A stretch of DNA of 64,000 nucleotides, taken from Caballeronia sp. INDeC2. GTDB taxonomy: Bacteria > Pseudomonadota > Gammaproteobacteria > Burkholderiales > Burkholderiaceae. The notes beneath the pieces were generated by a model. It saw only the letters and a program-made list of their open reading frames with translations. It ran no database searches and had not been told where the DNA came from. The stretch is from NCBI RefSeq assembly GCF_023631325.1, contig NZ_JALQDG010000003.1, positions 951,587 through 1,015,586 on the forward strand, in the 5' to 3' direction. Positions 48,062 to 56,578 of this stretch are shown here, piece after piece (positions within the stretch are counted from its first letter, which is position 1; each line of letters begins with the position of its first letter). The translations under genes and the position numbers were made by a program.

Positions 48062-48958
48062 TCAGCCCGCCTGAACGATCAGCTCGCCCGCGCGGCCCGG
48101 AATCTCGCCCCACGTCACAGGGTACGTGGGCAGCGACGCGCGGTCCAGAGCGGCATGGTAATCGCCCATCGTGGCGAAGCTGTGTCCCTGCGCGCGCCAG
48201 CCCGCGAGCAGTTGCTCGAACACCGGCGCGAGCTTCTGGCCTTCGAGTTCGGCGTGCAGCGTGAACACCTGATCGTGCGGATTGTCGGCCGTATGACGCA
48301 GCATATGCGCCGCGACATTGCTTTCGTCGACGCCATCGACACCGAGCACTTCGTCGAGCGTCGGAAGCGTCGTGGGCATCTGGATGTGATTGAGCGTGCG
48401 GCCATCCAGCACGGGGATGTACGGCGTGTGGCCGCGCCCGTCGGATGCATAGCGCATGCCCCATGCATCGATCTGCTCGAACGCGTAGCCGTTCATCTGC
48501 CAGCCGGCCGCGCCATGCGTGACGGGCGGTGCGCCGAAGATCTCGATGAAGCGCGCATGGCTCTGCCGCATCTGCGCGACAGTCCATTCGCGGTCGCGCC
48601 CACGCACGTTGTCCTGCCAGTAGACGTGGTCCCACGTATGGATGCCGCATTCGAAGCCGGCCTCGTGAATCGCGCGCATCTCCGATACGGCTTCGCGGCC
48701 GATGTCCGGCCCGGGCAAGAGCACGCCGTACATGAGCGTCTTCACGCCGTAATGCTCGACCACCGACGTGCGCGACACCTTCTTCAGGAACCCCGGCCGG
48801 AACACGCGGCGCAGCGCCCAGCCCGTGTGATCGGGGCCGAGGCTGAATAGGAACGTCGCGCGGGCGCTGTACTTGTCGAGCAGACGCCCGAGATTGGGCA
48901 CGCCTTCGCGCGTGCCGCGCAGCGTATCGACGTCGATCTTGAGAACGATGCGGGCCAC
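48062..48958 (-). CDS. arnD: ArnD-type deformylase (polysaccharide deacetylase family)
   Basis: 298-residue membrane-associated enzyme that removes the formyl group from undecaprenyl-phosphate-L-Ara4FN. The NodB/ArnD fold shows the catalytic Asp in LKIDVDTLRGTREG, metal-binding His pair in GIHTWDHVYWQ and GAAGWQMNGYAFEQID. The GTG start has GAGGA at good spacing. It is the last gene of the arn operon, 13 bases after the decarboxylase gene. Confidence 0.94.
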   Translation of the reverse strand: MARIVLKIDVDTLRGTREGVPNLGRLLDKYSARATFLFSLGPDHTGWALRRVFRPGFLKKVSRTSVVEHYGVKTLMYGVLLPGPDIGREAVSEMRAIHEAGFECGIHTWDHVYWQDNVRGRDREWTVAQMRQSHARFIEIFGAPPVTHGAAGWQMNGYAFEQIDAWGMRYASDGRGHTPYIPVLDGRTLNHIQMPTTLPTLDEVLGVDGVDESNVAAHMLRHTADNPHDQVFTLHAELEGQKLAPVFEQLLAGWRAQGHSFATMGDYHAALDRASLPTYPVTWGEIPGRAGELIVQAG

Positions 48959-48971
48959 GCTTTTTCCTCGC

Positions 48972-50018
48972 TTACGACTGCTCAACGAGCTTCCGGGCCT
49001 CGCCCACATGGCCGCGGTACGCTTCGAAGATCTTGCGCAGCGCGTCGTCCATGGTGGCTTGCGGCGCCCAGTTGAGTTCCTGCATCGTGTTGTCGATCTT
49101 TGGCACGCGGTTTTGCACGTCCTGATAGCCGTTGCCGTAGTACGCACCCGACGAGGTCTCGACGAGCTGCACCTTCTTCGCGGTGTCCGAGTACTCGGGG
49201 AACTCGTTCGCGAGCGCGAGCATCTTGTTGGCAAGTTCGCGCACCGAGAAGTTGTTCGTCGGATTGCCGATGTTATAGATCTTGCCCGACGCCACGCCGT
49301 CCTTGTTTTCGATGATCTTCATCAGCGCGCCGATGCCGTCGTCGATGTCGGTGAACGCGCGCTTCTGCGCGCCGCCGTCGACGAGGCTGATGTTCTCGCC
49401 GCGCACAATATGACCGAGGAACTGCGTCACGACGCGCGACGAACCCTCCTTCGGCGTGTAGATCGAGTCGAGGCCCGGGCCGATCCAGTTGAACGGACGG
49501 AAGAGGGTGAAGTTCAACCCTTCCATGCCGTAGCCCCAGATCACGCGGTCCATCAACTGCTTCGAGCACGCATAGATCCAGCGCGGCTTGTTGATGGGGC
49601 CGTAGGAGAGCATCGAGTTTTCCGGATCGAACTGCTCGTCCGCGCACATGCCGTAGACCTCGGAAGTCGACGGAAACACGAGATGCTTGCCGTACTTCAC
49701 GGCCGAACGCACGATCGGCAGATTCGCTTCGAAGTCGAGCTCGAACACGCGCAGCGGCTGCTTCACGTAAGTCGCGGGTGTCGCGATCGCGACGAGCGGC
49801 AGGATCACGTCGCACTTCTTCACGTGATACTCGACCCACTCCTTGTTGATCGTGATGTCGCCTTCGAAGAAATGCATCCGCTCGTGATTCGCGAGGTCGC
49901 CCAGGCGATCGGTTTGCATGTCCATCCCGAAGACTTCCCAGTCGGTGGTTTCGAGGATGCGCTTGGACAGGTGATGGCCGATGAAGCCATTGACACCCAG
50001 GATCAGAACTTTTTTCAT
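48972..50018 (-). CDS. arnA: UDP-glucuronate oxidative decarboxylase (ArnA C-terminal-type domain, separate gene)
   Basis: 348-residue NAD-dependent epimerase/dehydratase fold enzyme making UDP-4-keto-pentose from UDP-glucuronate. Rossmann loop GVNGFIGHHL, catalytic Tyr/Lys in WIYACSKQL and STSEVYG are present. RPFNWIGPGLDSIYTPKEGSSRVVTQF is characteristic of the ArnA dehydrogenase domain. In enterobacteria this is fused to the formyltransferase; here it is an independent gene overlapping the formyltransferase by ATGA. Confidence 0.94.
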   Translation of the reverse strand: MKKVLILGVNGFIGHHLSKRILETTDWEVFGMDMQTDRLGDLANHERMHFFEGDITINKEWVEYHVKKCDVILPLVAIATPATYVKQPLRVFELDFEANLPIVRSAVKYGKHLVFPSTSEVYGMCADEQFDPENSMLSYGPINKPRWIYACSKQLMDRVIWGYGMEGLNFTLFRPFNWIGPGLDSIYTPKEGSSRVVTQFLGHIVRGENISLVDGGAQKRAFTDIDDGIGALMKIIENKDGVASGKIYNIGNPTNNFSVRELANKMLALANEFPEYSDTAKKVQLVETSSGAYYGNGYQDVQNRVPKIDNTMQELNWAPQATMDDALRKIFEAYRGHVGEARKLVEQS

Positions 50019-51001
50019 GAATGACGAGAGGATTGAATGATGCGGCCGAATTCGGCGGAATCGACGGGGCGCTCTTCGTCCACGGGTTGCGAATCGGCGT
50101 CGAGCGTCCGATGGCGCAATTCGTGGATGGCGATGACACGGCCATCGCCGCAAACGCCGAACAGCGCATTATCCGCCACCCTTAGGCCCGGGGGCAAACC
50201 CCGCAACTCGCGGAGTCTTTCGGCGGACAGGGCGGGCGCGCCGGTTTCGGGCACGAGCCGCGCTCGCGCCACGATGAAACGGTCCGCGCCGATATCCGTG
50301 AACGCGCCCGGATACGGCGGCGCGACCGCGCGGATCAGGTTATAGACGCGCTGCCCGGGCTGCGACCAGTCGATGCGGCCGTCTTCCGGCTTGCGCCCGC
50401 CGTAATAGCTGCCCGATGCGAGATCGTTCGGCAGATGCGGCGCTTCGCCCGCGAGCAGCGCGGGCAGCACGCGCCAGAGCGTCTGCTCGGCGGCGACGAC
50501 CGTCTTGTCGAAGACGAGCGCCGCGGTGTCGTCGGGGAGGATAGGCACCGGCGTCTGCGCGAGGATCGCGCCCGCGTCGGGCTTCTCCGCCATTTCGTGC
50601 AGCGTCGCGCCGGATTCGGTCTCGCCGTTGAGCACCGCCCAGTTCGTCGGCACGCGGCCGCGATACTTGGGCAGCAGCGACCCATGCATGTTGTACGCGC
50701 CGCGCCGCGCGAGCGAGAGCAGCGAGACCGGCAGCATGTGGCGGTAGTAGAACGAGAAGACGAAGTCCGGCGAGATCTTTTCCAGCGCGTCGTGGAGCTC
50801 GGGCGATTTGGGATCGGCCGGCGTGATCGTGTCGATGCCGTGTTCCGCCGCAACCTGCGCGACGCTGCCGAACCAGATGTTTTCGCTCGCGCTGTCCTCG
50901 TGCGTGACGACGAGCGCGACATCGACGCCGCGCGCGAGCAGCACTTGCAGACAGCGCACGCCGACGTTGTGGTAGGCGAAGACGACTGCGCGCGGCTTCA
51001 T
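50015..51001 (-). CDS. arnA: UDP-L-Ara4N formyltransferase (ArnA N-terminal-type domain, separate gene)
   Basis: 328-residue enzyme that formylates UDP-L-Ara4N with 10-formyl-tetrahydrofolate. Catalytic Asn and His occur in YNMHGSLLPKYRGR and the Asp in EKPDAGAI. The rest (APPYPGAFT and a C-terminal OB-like domain) matches the ArnA N-terminal half. It overlaps both arnC (50998-51001) and the decarboxylase gene, so translation is tightly coupled. Confidence 0.93.
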   Translation of the reverse strand: MKPRAVVFAYHNVGVRCLQVLLARGVDVALVVTHEDSASENIWFGSVAQVAAEHGIDTITPADPKSPELHDALEKISPDFVFSFYYRHMLPVSLLSLARRGAYNMHGSLLPKYRGRVPTNWAVLNGETESGATLHEMAEKPDAGAILAQTPVPILPDDTAALVFDKTVVAAEQTLWRVLPALLAGEAPHLPNDLASGSYYGGRKPEDGRIDWSQPGQRVYNLIRAVAPPYPGAFTDIGADRFIVARARLVPETGAPALSAERLRELRGLPPGLRVADNALFGVCGDGRVIAIHELRHRTLDADSQPVDEERPVDSAEFGRIIQSSRHS

Positions 51002-52035
51002 CGGCCGTCTTCCTCACGCGTGACGACGGCCACGTGCTGCACGGATTCCTGAAGCGGCTTGATCGCGGCGGGCAGGCCGTCGCGCTCTTCGAGGATCGTC
51101 TGGACGAGATAGCGAGGCCGCGCGCGCACTTGCTGATAGATGCGCCCGATGTATTCGCCGAGCAGCCCGAGCGCGAAGATGATCACGCCGAGCATGAAGA
51201 ACGTGATGGCGAAGAGAGTGAACACACCCTGGACTTCCGCGCCGAACATGAAGCGGCGAATCAACAGCAGCAGGAACAGGCCCGCTGAGCCGACCGACAG
51301 AATCACACCGATGAACGACAGCCATTGCAGCGGCACCACCGAGAAGCCTGTGACGAGATCGAAGTTCAGGCGGATGAGACTGTAGAGCGAATACTTCGAC
51401 TCGCCCGCGAAGCGCTCTTCATGCGCGACATCGACTTCGATCGGATTCTGCGCGAACGTGTACGCGAGCGCGGGAATGAAGGTGTTGATCTCGCCGCAGC
51501 GGTTGATCGTATCGATGATATGGCGGCTGTACGCGCGCAGCATGCAGCCCTGGTCGGTCATGCGTATCTTCGTGATGCGTTCGCGCAGGCGGTTCATCGC
51601 GCGCGACGCTTTCTTGCGCCACAGGCTGTCCTGACGCTGCTGACGAATGGTGCCGACGTAGTCGTAGCCCTCGCGCATCTTGTCGACGAGCTTGGCGATT
51701 TCCTCGGGCGGGTTCTGCAGGTCGGCATCGAGCGTGACGACGATCTCGCCGCGCGACTGTTCGAAGCCCGCGAGAATCGCCATGTGCTGGCCGTAATTGC
51801 CGTTGAGCAGAATGACGCGCGTGGTGTCGGGCCGCGCGCGAAATTGCTGCGCGAGCAGCGCGGCCGACTTGTCACGGCTACCGTCGTTGATGAAGATCAC
51901 CTCGTACGACGTGCCGAGCGCGTCGAGCGCCGGATACAGGCGCTGGAAGAGGGCGGCAAGGCCGTCTTCCTCGTTGTACACCGGGATGATCACCGAAAGT
52001 TCGGGGGACGTCGCCGGAAAATCCAAATGACTCAT
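50998..52035 (-). CDS. arnC: Undecaprenyl-phosphate L-Ara4FN transferase ArnC
   Basis: 345-residue GT2-family inner-membrane glycosyltransferase that moves Ara4FN from UDP to undecaprenyl phosphate. The GT2 domain (LSVIIPVYNEEDGLAALF, DADLQNPPEEI, DQGCMLRAYSR) is followed by two C-terminal helices (LQWLSFIGVILSVGSAGLFLLLLI; FTLFAITFFMLGVIIFALGLLGEYIGRIYQQ). It is 23 bases after arnB. Confidence 0.95.
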   Translation of the reverse strand: MSHLDFPATSPELSVIIPVYNEEDGLAALFQRLYPALDALGTSYEVIFINDGSRDKSAALLAQQFRARPDTTRVILLNGNYGQHMAILAGFEQSRGEIVVTLDADLQNPPEEIAKLVDKMREGYDYVGTIRQQRQDSLWRKKASRAMNRLRERITKIRMTDQGCMLRAYSRHIIDTINRCGEINTFIPALAYTFAQNPIEVDVAHEERFAGESKYSLYSLIRLNFDLVTGFSVVPLQWLSFIGVILSVGSAGLFLLLLIRRFMFGAEVQGVFTLFAITFFMLGVIIFALGLLGEYIGRIYQQVRARPRYLVQTILEERDGLPAAIKPLQESVQHVAVVTREEDGR

Positions 52036-52058
52036 ATTGGGCTGAGTGTCCTTGCTGG

Positions 52059-53216
52059 TTACCCGTTGTGCGCGAACTGTTCGCAGATTTCGTCGACCGA
52101 CTTCACGACGTGTTCGACATCGTCCGTGCTCATCAGCGTGAAGAGCGGCAGCGTGACCGTCGACGCGCCGTAACGCTCCGCATGCGGATACATGCCTTCC
52201 TTATAGCCGCGCGCGCGGTACAGCGTGAAGAGATGCAGCGCCGGGTAGTGCAGGCCCGTGCCGACGCCACGCTCCTTCATCTCGGCCATAAACTCCGCGC
52301 GCGTGAGCCTGAGCTTGTCGAGCGGCAGCGCGATCTGAAACATGTGCCAGTTGCTGTCGGTGAAGTTGCGCGTCGGCAAGCCGATGCCGAGCTTGACCGC
52401 CGCGCCGCCTTCGAATGCATCGAAGTACGCGCGCGCGAGTTCGCGACGCTTTTCGGTGAAGCGCTCGACCTGCCGCAACTGGCCGAGCCCGACGCGCGCC
52501 GCCACATCGGTCAGGTTGTACTTGCCGCCGAGCACGTCGCAGTCCATGCCGTCGAAGCCCGTGCGTGTGATGCCCTGCAAGCGATATTTGCGCGCCAGTT
52601 CCGCTTCGTCCTCGTTGTTGAGCACGAGCGCGCCGCCTTCGATCGACGTCACGTTCTTGTTCGCGTGGAAGCTGAACGACACGATGTCGCCGATCGCGCC
52701 GATGCGCTTGCCGCGCCAGCTGGAGCCGAACGCCTGCGCGGCGTCCTCGATCACGCGCAGCTTATGGGAGCGCGCGATTTCGTAAAGCCTGTCCATATCG
52801 ACGGGCAGGCCCGCCAGATAGACCGGCATGATCGCCTTCGTGCGCGGCGTGATCGCGCGCTCGAGCAGGTTCAGATCGATGTTGCGCGTGACCGGGTCGA
52901 TATCGACGAAAACCGGCGTCGCACCGACTTCGAGAATTACGTTCGCGGTCGACACCCAGGTCATCGGCGTTGTGATGACTTCGTCGCCCGGGCCGACGCC
53001 GGCGATGCGCAAGCCGATCTCCATCGTGCATGTGCCCGAGTTGAACGCCCGCACCGGACGGCCGCCGACGTACGCCGACAGCTCCGCCTCGAATTGCTGA
53101 TTCTGCGGTCCGGTCGTGATCCAGCCCGAGCGCAGCACCTCGACGACGCCTTGAATGGTTTCCTCGTCGATCTCGGGCTTCACGAAAGGCAGGAACGGCC
53201 GCGTTGTTTGAGTCAT
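52059..53216 (-). CDS. arnB: UDP-4-keto-pentose aminotransferase ArnB
   Basis: 385-residue PLP enzyme of the DegT/DnrJ/EryC1 family forming UDP-L-Ara4N. PLP Lys lies in FSFHANKNVTSIEGGA, with AFNSGTCTMEIGLRIAGVGPGDEVITTPMTW before it and GTGLHYPALHLFTLYR near the end. It precedes arnC in the arn operon. Confidence 0.95.
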   Translation of the reverse strand: MTQTTRPFLPFVKPEIDEETIQGVVEVLRSGWITTGPQNQQFEAELSAYVGGRPVRAFNSGTCTMEIGLRIAGVGPGDEVITTPMTWVSTANVILEVGATPVFVDIDPVTRNIDLNLLERAITPRTKAIMPVYLAGLPVDMDRLYEIARSHKLRVIEDAAQAFGSSWRGKRIGAIGDIVSFSFHANKNVTSIEGGALVLNNEDEAELARKYRLQGITRTGFDGMDCDVLGGKYNLTDVAARVGLGQLRQVERFTEKRRELARAYFDAFEGGAAVKLGIGLPTRNFTDSNWHMFQIALPLDKLRLTRAEFMAEMKERGVGTGLHYPALHLFTLYRARGYKEGMYPHAERYGASTVTLPLFTLMSTDDVEHVVKSVDEICEQFAHNG

Positions 53217-53271
53217 TGGACTATGCGTTTAAAAAAATGAATTGATCCGGTCGATGCTTCGGTTCGGCGAA

Positions 53272-53643
53272 CTAGCCGCGCGCGAGCACCACCACGCCGA
53301 TCAGAATGATGCCGATGCCGATGAGCCGCTGCATCGACAGCACTTCGCCGAACAGATACCACGCCGCGAACGCATTGACGACGTAGCCGAGCGAGAGCAT
53401 CGGATAGGCGATCGATACGTCCACGCGCGACAGTCCGACGATCCACACTACGACGCTCAGCACATAGCACGCGAGCCCGCCGATGATCGGCCACTGCGTA
53501 GCAATCTTGAAGCCGACGGGCAGAATGTTGGCGGGCGTCATGTCGAAATGGCCCACCGCATTCACGCCGGCTTTGAGCAGAAGCTGGGCGCACGCGTTCA
53601 ACGATACGCCGATGACGATGCAAATAAAGGAAATCGGGTTCAT
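53272..53643 (-). CDS. SMR-like membrane protein of the arn operon (ArnE/ArnF-like)
   Basis: 123-residue four-helix EmrE-superfamily protein (MNPISFICIVIGVSLNACAQLLLKAG). It ends IGIGIILIGVVVLARG. In E. coli two such proteins (ArnE and ArnF) are thought to flip undecaprenyl-P-Ara4N; here a single gene sits at the equivalent place between arnT and arnB. It lacks the membrane Glu of drug-exporting SMR proteins (N-A-C-A in helix 1), which fits a lipid-sugar flippase role. It probably works as a homodimer (inference). Confidence 0.85.
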   Translation of the reverse strand: MNPISFICIVIGVSLNACAQLLLKAGVNAVGHFDMTPANILPVGFKIATQWPIIGGLACYVLSVVVWIVGLSRVDVSIAYPMLSLGYVVNAFAAWYLFGEVLSMQRLIGIGIILIGVVVLARG

Positions 53644-53749
53644 CGCGCGTTTTTCAAATGCGGAACAAGGATACTCGGTTCATCGGCAAATGCCGAACGA
53701 TCGTGCGGCGCAACATGGCCGCTGACATCGATGACGAGGATGACGTGGC

Positions 53750-55423
53750 TCACGGCTGCGGCTTCTCCACGATCACGCGGCGCTGGTCGCTCGCGACGAG
53801 TCGCATCGGCACATGGCGCGCGGTCAGTTCTTCATAACGCGACGGCGGCATCAGCGCGAGCGCGTAGCGTTGGGAATCCCACAGCCTGATCCAGTCGTCG
53901 ATGCTCGGCACCCATTTCTGCGGCTCCGTCTGCGTGCCGAAGGTCAGTTCGTCGGCTTCTCCGACCATGATCATCGTATGGCCGAGGTAGAAGGGCATCG
54001 TGTGATCGAGCTTCGCGATCGAATAAAACGGCGTGTCGGGCGGCAGCTTCGCCATCGCGGCCTTCACGGCGGGCACGAGCTTCACGCCCGAGCTTTGCGT
54101 GCCGAAGACGTCGTGGCCCGAGCCGGCGATCGTGCCGAGCAGCAGCCACGCCGCGCCGAGTCCCGCCGCGCCCGCGAGCACGCTGCGCCGGTTCAGCCAG
54201 ATCGCGAACACCGTCACGACGAATGCGACGGCAAGGCCCGCGTAGACCCAGATCTGAAATTCGCGATAGAGCGCGTTCGGCGTGCTGGCGCTCCCCGCGC
54301 GGCCGATGAAGATCGCGCCGAACGCCGCCGCGATCAGAAACACGACGTAGCCGATCAGATGCATGCGATACCGCGCCTTCGTCAGCGACGGCAAATACAG
54401 CCCGATCACGAGCGCGATGGCAGGCGCGACCGGCAGCACGTACGAAACGAGCTTGGAGTGCGACGCGCTGAAGAACACGAAGATGAACGCGGTCCAGACG
54501 AGCAGCATCGTGACCGGCGCGAAACCGTTCGGCTGGCGCGGCGTCTTGAGGCCATGACGCACGCTCTGAAAGGCGATCGACAGCCACGGCAGAAACCCGA
54601 CGAGCAGCACAGGCACGAAATAGTAGAACGCGCCCGGCCGGTTCTGCTCAGGCGTCAGATAGCGCTTGAACTGCTGAACGATGAAAAAGAAATTGAAGAA
54701 CTCCGGGTTCTTCATTTGGACGAGCGCGAACCACGGACCGGTCACGATCAGAAACACGATCAGGCCGCTGCCGATATAGAGCCGCCGCCAGAGCGCCCAG
54801 TCCCGCGCAACGAGCGAGTACAAGACCAGCACCGCGCCGGGCAGGATCAGGCCGACCAGTCCCTTCGACAGCACGGCGGCGCCGATCGCGGCCCAGCAGA
54901 GCCACATCCACAGGCGAACGTCGCGCGTTGGCAGGCCGGGGCGCTGGGCGAGCAGCAGCGCGCAGAGCGTCAACTGCATCCAGAACGACAGACCCATGTC
55001 GAGCGTGTTGAAATGGCCCATCAGGTTCCAGTACGGGCAGGTCGCGAGGATGACCGCGGCGGCGAAGCCCGTCATCGCGTTGAACACGCGCGCGCCGGTG
55101 TAACCGATGAGCAGCACGCCCGCGAAGCCCGTCAGCGCCGTATAAAGCCGCGCCTGCCATTCGCCGATGCCGAACCACGCGAAAGACAGCGCATTCGCCC
55201 ACGTCTGCAGCGGCGGCTTCTCGAAATATTTGTAGCCGTTGTAGCGCGGCGTGATCCAGTCGCCGGTCACGAACATCTCGCGCGCCATTTCGGCGTAGCG
55301 GCCTTCGTCGCTCGGCACGAGATGACGATAACCGAGCGGCGCGAACCAGATGATCGCAAGCGCGAGTACGAGAAGAATGAGCGAAAGACGCGTGAGCGGT
55401 AGCCGGGAAGGCGTATCGTTCAT
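53750..55423 (-). CDS. arnT: Lipid A L-Ara4N transferase ArnT (GT83)
   Basis: 557-residue inner-membrane GT-C glycosyltransferase that attaches L-Ara4N to lipid A on the periplasmic side, lowering polymyxin binding. The first loop holds the catalytic acidic motif (HLVPSDEGRYAEMAREMFVTGDWITPRYNGYKYFEKPPLQTW) and about twelve helices follow. A C-terminal periplasmic domain runs from ~440. The start at 55423 (MNDTPSRLPLTRLSL) is preferred to an upstream non-hydrophobic extension. First gene of the leftward operon arnT-SMR-arnB-arnC-arnA-arnA-arnD. Confidence 0.94.
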   Translation of the reverse strand: MNDTPSRLPLTRLSLILLVLALAIIWFAPLGYRHLVPSDEGRYAEMAREMFVTGDWITPRYNGYKYFEKPPLQTWANALSFAWFGIGEWQARLYTALTGFAGVLLIGYTGARVFNAMTGFAAAVILATCPYWNLMGHFNTLDMGLSFWMQLTLCALLLAQRPGLPTRDVRLWMWLCWAAIGAAVLSKGLVGLILPGAVLVLYSLVARDWALWRRLYIGSGLIVFLIVTGPWFALVQMKNPEFFNFFFIVQQFKRYLTPEQNRPGAFYYFVPVLLVGFLPWLSIAFQSVRHGLKTPRQPNGFAPVTMLLVWTAFIFVFFSASHSKLVSYVLPVAPAIALVIGLYLPSLTKARYRMHLIGYVVFLIAAAFGAIFIGRAGSASTPNALYREFQIWVYAGLAVAFVVTVFAIWLNRRSVLAGAAGLGAAWLLLGTIAGSGHDVFGTQSSGVKLVPAVKAAMAKLPPDTPFYSIAKLDHTMPFYLGHTMIMVGEADELTFGTQTEPQKWVPSIDDWIRLWDSQRYALALMPPSRYEELTARHVPMRLVASDQRRVIVEKPQP

Positions 55424-55747
55424 GAAGTCGACCTGTCCGATGCCGCGATGCGCGGCGCTAGTGAAACCAAATGGGCGATGGAAGCGGGCTGCGCGAAAAC
55501 TTTCGGTGCGCGCATGCTCAGGCACGTATTTTCGCTTTGAGTTCGCGAGTTACTTCACGCGTGCCCCGACCGGTATGACGCAGCGCCTCCGCCGAATGCC
55601 TTCGAAATCCGCCCGGCATGCCGGCAAAGACGAATGCCGGGCGGGAGTGTAGCGCACGGCCAGCCGGCATTCGTCAAATTTGACGCAAGGGTGTAGCCGG
55701 CGGCGGAAGTCTGCCACCGCTTTCCTTAGCGTTTCCTTACGCGATTC
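55424..55747. other. arn operon upstream region with inverted repeats
   Basis: 324 bases, no gene. It contains GACGAATGCCGG (55629-55640) and its exact inverse CCGGCATTCGTC (55664-55675), overlapping a perfect 12-bp palindrome GTCAAATTTGAC (55673-55684). A direct repeat CTTAGC-N5-CTTACG lies at 55725-55741. These are candidate operator or terminator elements for the arn operon or the upstream gene's 3' end. Confidence 0.55.
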
Positions 55748-56122
55748 TCAGGCTTCGATGAGCAGCGCCGCGGCCACGCGCCGGCCTTCAGACATCAATA
55801 TGTTGTAAGTGCGGCACGCCGCGCCGAAATCCATCGTCTCGACCCCGATGCGGCGCTTCGCCAGTTGCGCCGTGAGCCGCGGATGCGGAAAGCGCAGCCG
55901 CGACCCGCTGCCGAAGATGACGACTTCGGGCGCCGCCTGAACGAGCGCATCGAAATGTTCGGGCGAGAGCGCTTCGAACGACGACACCGGCCACGCCGCG
56001 ACGGGCGTCCCGGGCATGACGATCACGCTGCCTTCGTGCCTTTCGAGATTGATCGCCACGAAACCGTCTCCGTAGCTCGTGATGGTGTTGAGCGCGTTGT
56101 TGGATTCCTGGTGCAGTTTCAA
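55748..56122 (-). CDS. Mth938-like domain protein (DUF498-type)
   Basis: 124-residue protein of the Mth938/NDUFAF3-like fold, uncharacterised in bacteria. I chose the TTG at 56122 because it gives LKLHQESNNALNTITSYGDGFVAINLE, where homologues begin MKLHQ; there is no clear Shine-Dalgarno site. GTPVAAWPVSSFEALSPEHFDAL and EVVIFGSGSRLRFPHPRLTAQLAKRRIGVETMDFGAACRTYNIL are the family core. It lies upstream of arnT in the same direction, 324 bases away. Confidence 0.85.
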   Translation of the reverse strand: MKLHQESNNALNTITSYGDGFVAINLERHEGSVIVMPGTPVAAWPVSSFEALSPEHFDALVQAAPEVVIFGSGSRLRFPHPRLTAQLAKRRIGVETMDFGAACRTYNILMSEGRRVAAALLIEA

Positions 56123-56578
56123 AACGATGATCCGGCAAAAGAAAGAGTGACGACCCAGCACGTGCCGTAACGGCGAAGCGGCCTGCGCGCCTTTTGACGC
56201 ATCGGCTCGGGGCCACACGGACGCGTTCCCTTGGTGCATTGCGGAACTGAGCCATAATCAGTAAATTATAACTTTTCGGCTGCCGGGCACGCTCGCGCGC
56301 CGTCCCATTGCGCTCGCGTGCCGCCACAAGCCGCCTCCGACACGCAATCCGGTCCGCATCGCCCATGCCCTACCTGGCGCGGCGTCTAAAATGCATCGTT
56401 CGGCGCTCGGGAACGAGCGAGTCGTCCGGGCGAGCCGCCTTCAGGCTTCACACCCGGTATTCATTGCAACGCCCCGTCCGCAGTTCGCGCGCGAGGCCGT
56501 TCGCCTGAACGCCGGGCCGCACCTGATCGACATCAGAAAAACCAGTCCGCATCAACACCCAGACCAAGAGCGCCAGCC
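56123..56578. other. Divergent intergenic region upstream of alaA
   Basis: 456 bases without a credible gene. A possible rightward promoter is TTGGTG (56231-56236) with CATAAT (56253-56258), spacer 16, set in an AT-rich patch (AGTAAATTATAAC). If used, it would give a leader of about 310 bases for alaA-hom-thrC. I found no clear attenuator peptide or riboswitch in that leader. Confidence 0.45.

Noticed and set aside
53813..55402. 529-codon frame opposite arnT
   Set aside because: Complement of a membrane-protein gene; gives charged, low-complexity sequence with no hydrophobic segments.
56260..56578. Attenuator or riboswitch for the alaA-hom-thrC operon
   Set aside because: No Thr/Ile-rich leader peptide, convincing terminator/antiterminator pair or known riboswitch core could be identified.
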